From Burkholderiales bacterium (lineage in GTDB: Bacteria > Pseudomonadota > Gammaproteobacteria > Burkholderiales > SHXO01), in NCBI GenBank assembly GCA_026125625.1, contig JAHCKU010000267.1, forward strand, positions 1 to 5,124: 5,124 nucleotides of DNA, in the 5' to 3' direction. Positions 1 to 4,202 of the stretch are shown here, piece by piece. The position numbers and the translations under genes were made by a program. The notes below the pieces were generated by a model. It saw only the letters and a program-made list of their open reading frames with translations, ran no database searches and had not been told where the DNA came from. Positions within the stretch are counted from its first letter, which is position 1. Every line of letters begins with the position of its first letter.

Positions 1-549
1 CCCGCTCCTCACCGACTGCTGCGCCGGCGGCTACTGCTCGGGCTGGCCGCCATGCCCGTGCTCGGCTGCGCGTCGCTCGCACGCGCCGCCGCCCCGCCGC
101 GCACCCTCACCTTCTGGCACACGCATACCGATGAAAGGCTGTCGGTCACCTATTCGGAAGGTGGTACCTACCTGCCCGATGCGCTGCGTGTCGTGCAAAA
201 ATTCCTGCGCGATTTCCGCAGTGGCGAGAGCCACCCCATCGACGCGCAGCTTCTGGACGTGCTGCACGATCTGCAAACCGCCCTGGGGGGCGGAACCTTC
301 GAAATCATTTCCGGCTACCGCTCTCCGATCACCAACGCCGCATTGGCCGACAAGAGCAAAGGAGTCGCCCGCAACAGCCTGCACATGCAGGGCAAAGCCA
401 TCGACGTACGTTTGACCGGGCGGGACACGGCACGGCTGCGCGATGCGGCGGTCGCGCTGGCACGTGGCGGAGTGGGCTACTATCCGGCGTCGGACTTCGT
501 ACACCTCGATACCGGCCGCGTGCGCCGCTGGGGACCGCAGAAGGGCTAA
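1..549 (+). CDS. mepK: Tat-exported YcbK/MepK-like M15-type peptidoglycan endopeptidase (DUF882), 5'-truncated
   Basis: Probable zinc endopeptidase that cuts peptidoglycan crosslinks in the periplasm; E. coli YcbK/MepK is the characterised relative. The reading frame is open from base 1, so the true start lies left of the window. The ATG at 52 is inside the signal peptide. Residues before it include RRRLLLG, a twin-arginine motif, then a hydrophobic stretch and an ARA-A type cleavage region, so Tat export is likely. A VLGC lipobox-like tetrapeptide (codons 20-23) leaves lipidation possible. The catalytic domain shows ISGYRS (codons 103-108), SLHMQGKAIDVR and DFVHLDTG. Predicted zinc ligands are H128, D135 and H168, counted in window codons. 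GGVGYYP just before the last ligand is also typical of YcbK. The C-terminus is complete, with TAA at 547-549. The gene is convergent with the rest of the window and so is transcribed separately. The family call is strong; the exact bond specificity is inferred. Confidence 0.9.
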   Translation, partial: PAPHRLLRRRLLLGLAAMPVLGCASLARAAAPPRTLTFWHTHTDERLSVTYSEGGTYLPDALRVVQKFLRDFRSGESHPIDAQLLDVLHDLQTALGGGTFEIISGYRSPITNAALADKSKGVARNSLHMQGKAIDVRLTGRDTARLRDAAVALARGGVGYYPASDFVHLDTGRVRRWGPQKG

Positions 550-561
550 AGAGTATTCACA

Positions 562-577
562 CCGGGGAGCTTCCCGG
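562..577. terminator. Stem-loop just after the peptidase stop codon
   Basis: Five GC pairs (562-566 with 573-577) plus a possible G-U pair close a short loop. The structure starts 12 bases after the TAA of the + strand gene. No T-run follows, so an intrinsic terminator role is only possible; it could protect the 3' end instead. Confidence 0.3.
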
Positions 578-590
578 CATCGGGTAAGCG

Positions 591-625
591 CGCGGTGAGC
601 GCGCCATTGGCGCGCACTCACCGCG
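591..625. terminator. Long GC-rich hairpin between convergent genes, possible bidirectional terminator
   Basis: Arms 591-605 and 609-625 pair over 15 positions around a 3-base ATT loop; the only interruption is a 2-base bulge at 615-616. This is the strongest inverted repeat I found by eye in the window. It lies between two gene ends that face each other, where a shared transcription stop is expected. No clear T-tract follows on either strand, so termination is inferred from position and stability. Confidence 0.5.
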
Positions 626-634
626 GAGATGAAA

Positions 635-658
635 GCCTCTCCGCCAGGAGGCGGAGGC
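635..658 (-). terminator. Hairpin downstream of the YdcH-like gene, weak intrinsic terminator candidate
   Basis: Arms 641-645 and 650-654 pair perfectly around an AGGA loop (as read on the + strand). The stem continues 635-638 with 655-658 across a 2-base bulge. On the - strand the hairpin begins 11 bases after the TGA of the YdcH-like gene and is followed by a short TTTC, so it fits a weak terminator for that gene better than for the + strand gene. Confidence 0.4.
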
Positions 659-669
659 TGTCTAAACGA

Positions 670-924
670 TCAGGCGGTAGCCACCGACCTCGATCGCAAA
701 ATCAGGTAGATGCTGTCTTTCAGGCGCAAGCGCTGTTTCTTCATCGCTTCGAACTCGAAGTCCTGGAACGGCTTGTCGTTCTCTTCGATGTCCACGATCT
801 GACTGTTCACACGCTCGTACTCCTCGACCAGCATGGCCAAACGGTCGTCCTCTTGTTTGAGATTGTGAATCAAAGGGCTGAATTCTGGAAACTCGTGATC
901 GAGATCGTGAGGCAGGATATGCAT
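670..924 (-). CDS. YdcH-like small protein (DUF465 family)
   Basis: Small, highly charged 84-residue protein of the DUF465/YdcH family, whose molecular function is not settled. The family pattern is visible: FPEFSPLIHNLK near the N-terminus (residues 12-23), a long charged helical stretch with coiled-coil character (about 22-60), and the KKQRLRLKDSIYLIL segment (62-76) that matches the MKKQKLQLKDE signature of E. coli YdcH. There is no signal peptide, so it is probably cytoplasmic. The frame stays open upstream to 1140. I chose the ATG at 924 because the family begins near there and a perfect AGGAGG lies 9 bases before it. A 152-base gap with a promoter candidate separates it from the LprI-like gene upstream, so it is probably its own transcription unit. 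Its end faces the peptidase gene. Confidence 0.85.
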   Translation of the reverse strand: MHILPHDLDHEFPEFSPLIHNLKQEDDRLAMLVEEYERVNSQIVDIEENDKPFQDFEFEAMKKQRLRLKDSIYLILRSRSVATA

Positions 925-933
925 CGGAAACGC

Positions 934-939
934 CCTCCT
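934..939 (-). promoter_or_regulatory. Strong Shine-Dalgarno site fixing the YdcH-like start
   Basis: The - strand reads AGGAGG here, 9 bases before the ATG at 924. It decides the start against the much longer open frame that runs to 1140. Confidence 0.75.
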
Positions 940-968
940 CGGGAGTGCGCGGCGAATGCCGCATGGAA

Positions 969-998
969 AGCATACGCCTGGACGTGGCCCGCGTTCAA
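969..998 (-). promoter_or_regulatory. Candidate sigma-70 promoter for the YdcH-like gene
   Basis: On the - strand, TTGAAC (998-993) and TATGCT (974-969) are separated by 18 bases; each matches 4 of 6 consensus positions. Initiation would fall near 962 and give a leader of about 40 bases that contains the strong ribosome site. A small hairpin (arms 949-953 and 958-962) would sit at the very 5' end of that transcript. The match is moderate and rests on sequence only. Confidence 0.4.
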
Positions 999-1076
999 CT
1001 GCTTTCTGGGGCCGCGGGAAGGAGGCATCCGCAGCAACTTTTTTACACAATCGTGCCAGCGAGGAAACGCCAGCGC

Positions 1077-1421
1077 CTATTGCCCGGCGCCCCAGGTCGT
1101 CAGCTCGCTGGTGCGATCCTCGTATGCCCGCAGCAGGCACGGTACGTCCATGCAGGCATCGCGCACCTCCTCGCGCCAGCGTGCCTGATCCGCGATAAGC
1201 GCTTCGGGATCATCGGCACGACGAAAGGCATCGCGAAATGCCAGTGCCATGAAGTTGTCCGCCCGCGCCAGCCTGTCGTTCGAGCACATCAGCATGTCGA
1301 TATTGGACTTCTTCGCCCTGCCGCAGTCGGTTGCCGCAAACGCCGTCCACGGACCCGATGCCAGGGTGGCGAGCAGAACGAGCACCGCCCATCGACCCGC
1401 TACGCTGCAGTTGCGACTCAT
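1077..1421 (-). CDS. Secreted LprI-like protein (lysozyme inhibitor LprI / DUF1311 family)
   Basis: Predicted 114-residue periplasmic protein. Residues 1-30 form a Sec signal: Arg at 3 and 10, a hydrophobic core WAVLVLLATLA, and an AFA-A cleavage site around 29. The mature part carries four cysteines (33, 46, 90, 95), consistent with two disulfides, and the family pattern of a Cys pair early, then QARWREEVRDAC and CLLRAYEDRTSEL. M. tuberculosis LprI, the name-giving member, inhibits lysozyme; many DUF1311 proteins have no tested role, so the activity is not assured here. I chose the ATG at 1421 because it opens directly into the signal peptide, whereas the ATG at 1481 would overlap the upstream ComB-like gene and add a non-signal leader. 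The 46-base gap from that gene allows co-transcription. No lipobox is seen, so it is probably soluble. Confidence 0.8.
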   Translation of the reverse strand: MSRNCSVAGRWAVLVLLATLASGPWTAFAATDCGRAKKSNIDMLMCSNDRLARADNFMALAFRDAFRRADDPEALIADQARWREEVRDACMDVPCLLRAYEDRTSELTTWGAGQ

Positions 1422-1467
1422 CCAGGCGCCCCCTGCAATGTCGGGCAGTCCCGGGCAGCCGTGCGCA

Positions 1468-2211
1468 TCAGGCCAGCGCAAAAGGCCGCAACCGCCCGTC
1501 GATCAGCTTCGGCACCACATCCATCACACTCTCGCGGGCGGCGAAGCGCACCTCTTCGGCCAGTCCGCGCGTCTGCATCAACTGCCCCACCCGGCAACGC
1601 AGCAACAGCGAATCGGCTGCTTCGCTCTTGTACAACGCACGCGCCGCCCATGCCGCATCGGACAGATCGTGCGCGCCGAGCTGGCGCGCAATGAGATCGA
1701 CGAAGCAGCCGGCGCCATACATGTCTTCCAGATTGGGATTGCCCATCGAGCCGGAGCACACCACCAGGATGGTGCTGTCGGCGTGATGATGCGCGATGTG
1801 ATCCACTACGGCACCGGCATTGAGCAGCGCTCCGGCATAGACGTGTGCCGCGCCCGCAGCCTCGTTCAATGCCACCGTGCCGTTGGTGGTGGCATAGACG
1901 ACGCTGCGCCCGCGCAGATCGTGGGCCATCAAAGCCATGGGCGTGGGCGGAGCGAACCCGGCGATGGTATCGGCGAACAGTTCGCCTGCCAGCACGAACG
2001 AATCGTTCCCCAGCTCACGCGCCCTGTCGCGAGCATGCTCCTCGTTCAAGGCCGGGATGATCTCCGTGGCGCCGTCGGCCAGCGCGGCGATCATGGTCGA
2101 GGTGGCGAACAGAATGTCCAGCACGATGACTGTCTTGCCCTCGAGCCTGACCATGTCCAGATCCTGGCGCCGGAACAGCACGTGCACCTTGTGATTCAGC
2201 CGTACCAGCAT
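1468..2211 (-). CDS. comB: Divergent ComB-family protein (putative 2-phosphosulfolactate phosphatase)
   Basis: Full-length 247-residue member of the ComB family. The founding archaeal enzyme removes phosphate from 2-phosphosulfolactate in coenzyme M synthesis, using Mg2+. Family landmarks are present in order: KTVIVLDILFATST (26-39), LAGE (74-77), YATTNGTVAL (106-115), a GALLNAGAV segment (127-135), and VCSGSMGNPNLEDMYGAG (151-168). Several typical residues differ. The usual VLRATST has Phe35 in place of Arg, the usual LAGER has Leu78 after the Glu, and the GNSP motif is replaced by PPTP (88-91). The real substrate may therefore differ. The start lies 2 bases after the MaoC stop, indicating an operon, with a GGGAG about 11 bases upstream. 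No other coenzyme M or sulfolactate gene is visible in the window. The family is fairly sure; the reaction is not. Confidence 0.8.
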   Translation of the reverse strand: MLVRLNHKVHVLFRRQDLDMVRLEGKTVIVLDILFATSTMIAALADGATEIIPALNEEHARDRARELGNDSFVLAGELFADTIAGFAPPTPMALMAHDLRGRSVVYATTNGTVALNEAAGAAHVYAGALLNAGAVVDHIAHHHADSTILVVCSGSMGNPNLEDMYGAGCFVDLIARQLGAHDLSDAAWAARALYKSEAADSLLLRCRVGQLMQTRGLAEEVRFAARESVMDVVPKLIDGRLRPFALA

Positions 2212-2213
2212 CG

Positions 2214-2669
2214 TCAGGCCGCTCCCGCTGCGTGTCGCCGCTTGAACATGCCGTAGCCTTCCATCGTCATCACCAGCTCATCCTTCTGGTTGGACACCTC
2301 CCAGCGCATCTTCACCATCCCCATCTCCGGCCGGCTTTGCGAAGCACGCGTTTCCAGCACCACGCGACGACCCTTGAGCGTGTCGCCCGGCCGCACCGGC
2401 TTGAGCCAGCGCAGATTGTCGATGCCGGGCGAACCAAGGCTGGCAGAACGGCCGAGATAGGAATCGACCATCATGCGCATCACCATTGCCGCGGTATGCC
2501 AGCCGCTGGCGATCAATCCGCCGTACATGGACTGCGCCGCGGCGGCCTCGTCGACATGGAACGGCTGGGGATCGTAGGCGGTGGCAAAGGCGATCACCTC
2601 GTCCCTGTCCACCGTGCGCTCCCCCAGGGAGGCGATGTCACCGACTTTGAAATCTTCCCAGTAGTACAT
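2214..2669 (-). CDS. MaoC-like dehydratase / enoyl-CoA hydratase (hot-dog fold)
   Basis: 151-residue single-domain MaoC protein, the usual size for a one-domain hot-dog hydratase that adds water across a 2-enoyl-CoA double bond in the cytoplasm. The N-terminus MYYWEDFKVGD and the active-site segment AYDPQPFHVDEAAA (31-44) are characteristic. Asp33 and His38 have the catalytic Asp-x4-His spacing, and the more common Asn of the family motif is Gln35. YGGLIASGWHTAAMVMRMM and LRWLKPVRPGDTL are further conserved blocks. A GTG at 2690 would overlap the preceding stop, but I prefer the ATG at 2669: AGGAAG lies 8 bases before it and the family starts at the YWEDF motif. It sits 17 bases after the hydroxyacyl-CoA dehydrogenase and 2 bases before the ComB-like gene, so all three are probably co-transcribed. 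Substrate chain length and branching cannot be read from the sequence. Confidence 0.88.
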   Translation of the reverse strand: MYYWEDFKVGDIASLGERTVDRDEVIAFATAYDPQPFHVDEAAAAQSMYGGLIASGWHTAAMVMRMMVDSYLGRSASLGSPGIDNLRWLKPVRPGDTLKGRRVVLETRASQSRPEMGMVKMRWEVSNQKDELVMTMEGYGMFKRRHAAGAA

Positions 2670-2677
2670 GATTCTCG

Positions 2678-2683
2678 CTTCCT
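2678..2683 (-). promoter_or_regulatory. Shine-Dalgarno site deciding the MaoC start
   Basis: The - strand reads AGGAAG, 8 bases upstream of the ATG at 2669. It lies downstream of the alternative GTG at 2690, so it can serve only the ATG. Confidence 0.6.
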
Positions 2684-2686
2684 GCG

Positions 2687-3556
2687 TCACTTCTTGCCGT
2701 CATAACGGTACCAGCCGCGGCCCGCGCGTTTGCCGTTGTAGCCTGCCTGCACCATCTGCCTGAGCAGGGGACGCGGATGAAAACGCTCGCCATAGGCGTC
2801 GCGCAGGATGTTCTGCACCTGCAACGACAGACTGTTCTGTGTGGCATCCATCAGCTCGAACGGACCGATCGGATGGCCCAGGCCGAGCTTGCATGCCACA
2901 TCGATGTCCTCGGGCGTAGCCACCCCTTCCTCCACCAGGCGCACGGCCTCGATCATGAACGCGTGCAGCACGCGATTGACGGCAAAGCCCACCACATCCT
3001 TGACCTTGATCGGCGTCTTGCCGGCTTCACGGCACGCCAGCATCGTGCTCTCGACCGTCTCGTCGCTGGTGTCCAGTCCCGGGATCACTTCCACCAGCTT
3101 CATGCGCGACACCGGCGAGAAGAAGTGCGTTCCGAGAAAGCGCGGCCGGCGTGCGGGAGCCAGATATGACGCCAGTCCGGATATCGAGATGCTCGAAGTG
3201 TTGCTGGCGATGATGCACTGCGCGGCGCAGATGGCGTCGAGCTTGCGATACGTCTCGGCCTTGATCTGCTCGTCCTCGAACACCGCCTCGATCACCAGCT
3301 GCCGATCGGCATAGCGTCCCAGATCGGTGGTGGTCGTGATCCGGGCAAGCGCCGCTTCCTTCTGCTCCGGAGCGTAGAAACCGCGCTGTGCGCCGCGGTC
3401 CAGCACCCTTCCCAGGTTGTCCAGCGCACGCCCCAGATTTTCCGCGCTGACGTCGCTGAGCAGCACGTCCTTGCCGGCGAGCGCGAAGATCAGCGCGATC
3501 TCCGATCCCATCAGGCCGGCTCCCACCACACCTACTCGTTCGATTGTCACTTGCAT
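2687..3556 (-). CDS. 3-hydroxyacyl-CoA (3-hydroxybutyryl-CoA) dehydrogenase, single-function
   Basis: NAD-dependent enzyme that oxidises 3-hydroxyacyl-CoA to 3-oxoacyl-CoA. It has the usual length of free-standing PaaH/Hbd-type enzymes (289 residues). The N-terminal Rossmann domain carries GVVGAGLMGSEIA (9-21) and an acidic Asp35 at the end of strand 2, expected for NAD. The catalytic set lines up with human HAD: Ser121 (in SNTSS), His144 (in THFFSP), Glu156 (in MKLVEV) and Asn194 (in GFAVNR); the His-Glu and His-Asn spacings of 12 and 50 are the same as in the human enzyme. The C-terminal helical domain contains LGLGHPIGPFELMD (224-237) and ends with GYNGKRAGRGWYRY. The start is uncertain: the ATG at 3556 has its GGGAG only 1 base away, while a GTG at 3550 has the same GGGAG 7 bases upstream and gives MTIERVGVVGAG. 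The 88-base gap behind the ankyrin gene is the widest within the cluster up to the LprI-like gene. Confidence 0.92.
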   Translation of the reverse strand: MQVTIERVGVVGAGLMGSEIALIFALAGKDVLLSDVSAENLGRALDNLGRVLDRGAQRGFYAPEQKEAALARITTTTDLGRYADRQLVIEAVFEDEQIKAETYRKLDAICAAQCIIASNTSSISISGLASYLAPARRPRFLGTHFFSPVSRMKLVEVIPGLDTSDETVESTMLACREAGKTPIKVKDVVGFAVNRVLHAFMIEAVRLVEEGVATPEDIDVACKLGLGHPIGPFELMDATQNSLSLQVQNILRDAYGERFHPRPLLRQMVQAGYNGKRAGRGWYRYDGKK

Positions 3557-3644
3557 GCTCCCGGATAAACGGTGTTTCGATTCATGTCATGTCGATTGCC
3601 CGACTTGCAGGCTGCACATCCGCGTCCGACGAGACGGCGGTCGT

Positions 3645-4202
3645 TCAGCAATCGCCCTGCCCGCCCGCCTGGCGAATCACCTCGGCGGCATCGGTGAAAT
3701 CGCGATCTCTGGCGTAGCACAGCGGCGAGCTGCCGTCGGGCATGAGTGTATTCGGATCCGCGCCCGCCTCCAGCAGCACACGCAGCACCAGCGGATCGCC
3801 CTTGCGCATTGCCTCTGTCAGCGGCGTGGCACCGCCGGCCGAGACGTCGACCGACGCACCCTGGCTGAGCAGCAGCTCGACCATCGCCGGAGGACCGTTG
3901 AGCGCTGCCAGCATGAGCGGGGTGAGCCCACTGGGATCGACGTAGTCCACGCGTGCACCTTTGGCGATCAGCGCGCGCGCCACCTCGACGTAGCCGAACG
4001 TGGCTGCATGGAACAGGGGCGGGCGGCCTTCGTAGCGCGGAACCTTGTCGGCGTTGGGATCGGCAGCAGCAGCGAGCAGCGCCTGGACCTCGTCGACATC
4101 ATTGCCGCGCACCGCCAGGATCAGCGCTTCATCCGGTGATTTCTTTCCGCAGGCAGCACATGCACAGGCCACCAGCAACATCGCCAGCAGGCGGGTGGTC
4201 AC
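3645..4202 (-). CDS. Small ankyrin-repeat lipoprotein, translationally coupled to the acyl-CoA dehydrogenase
   Basis: 185-residue protein of unknown specific function, probably membrane-anchored. It starts at GTG 4202, which overlaps the dehydrogenase TGA (GTGA), with GGAAG 8 bases upstream. The frame is open further up to 4658, but that part is the antisense-like shadow of the dehydrogenase. Residues 1-18 form a short lipoprotein-type signal: Arg4, then LLAMLLVACACAAC. Cysteines 13, 15 and 18 all could be the lipidated one; Cys18 before GKK looks most like a mature lipoprotein start, while Cys15 fits the formal lipobox pattern better. Four to five ankyrin units follow: a degenerate one (26-51), then 59-89, 91-122, 124-155 and a partial cap at 157-181, with repeated TPL.LAA-type and ELLLSQGA-type segments. 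Ankyrin units bind proteins, so a scaffold or anti-toxin-like partner role is possible, but none is shown. It ends in Cys185. Confidence 0.82.
   Translation of the reverse strand: MTTRLLAMLLVACACAACGKKSPDEALILAVRGNDVDEVQALLAAAADPNADKVPRYEGRPPLFHAATFGYVEVARALIAKGARVDYVDPSGLTPLMLAALNGPPAMVELLLSQGASVDVSAGGATPLTEAMRKGDPLVLRVLLEAGADPNTLMPDGSSPLCYARDRDFTDAAEVIRQAGGQGDC

Noticed and set aside
1039..1045. T-run on the + strand (1039-1045) as a terminator
   Set aside because: No + strand gene ends nearby and no stable hairpin precedes it; on the - strand it reads as an A-run about 40 bases before the promoter candidate, too far for an UP element.
1055..1075. GCCAGCG repeated at 1055-1061 and 1069-1075 beside the LprI-like stop
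   Set aside because: A 7-base direct repeat in GC-rich DNA is not significant; it forms no hairpin and suggests no attachment site.
925..1140. Upstream extension of the YdcH-like frame to 1140
   Set aside because: It would run into the LprI-like gene, has no family similarity, and the perfect AGGAGG lies just before the ATG at 924.
1422..1481. Earlier ATG at 1481 for the LprI-like protein
   Set aside because: It would overlap the ComB-like coding end and put 20 non-signal residues in front of a normal Sec signal peptide.
1249..2256. Long + strand open frame of 335 codons opposite ComB and LprI-like genes
   Set aside because: It is antisense to two well-supported genes, has a low-complexity His/Gln/Arg-rich translation with no recognisable domain, and is the kind of shadow expected from GC-rich third positions.
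3557..3644. Possible internal promoter in front of the hydroxyacyl-CoA dehydrogenase (TCGACA with GTTTAT on the - strand)
   Set aside because: The spacing is 19 bases and both hexamers are poor matches, so I do not annotate it.
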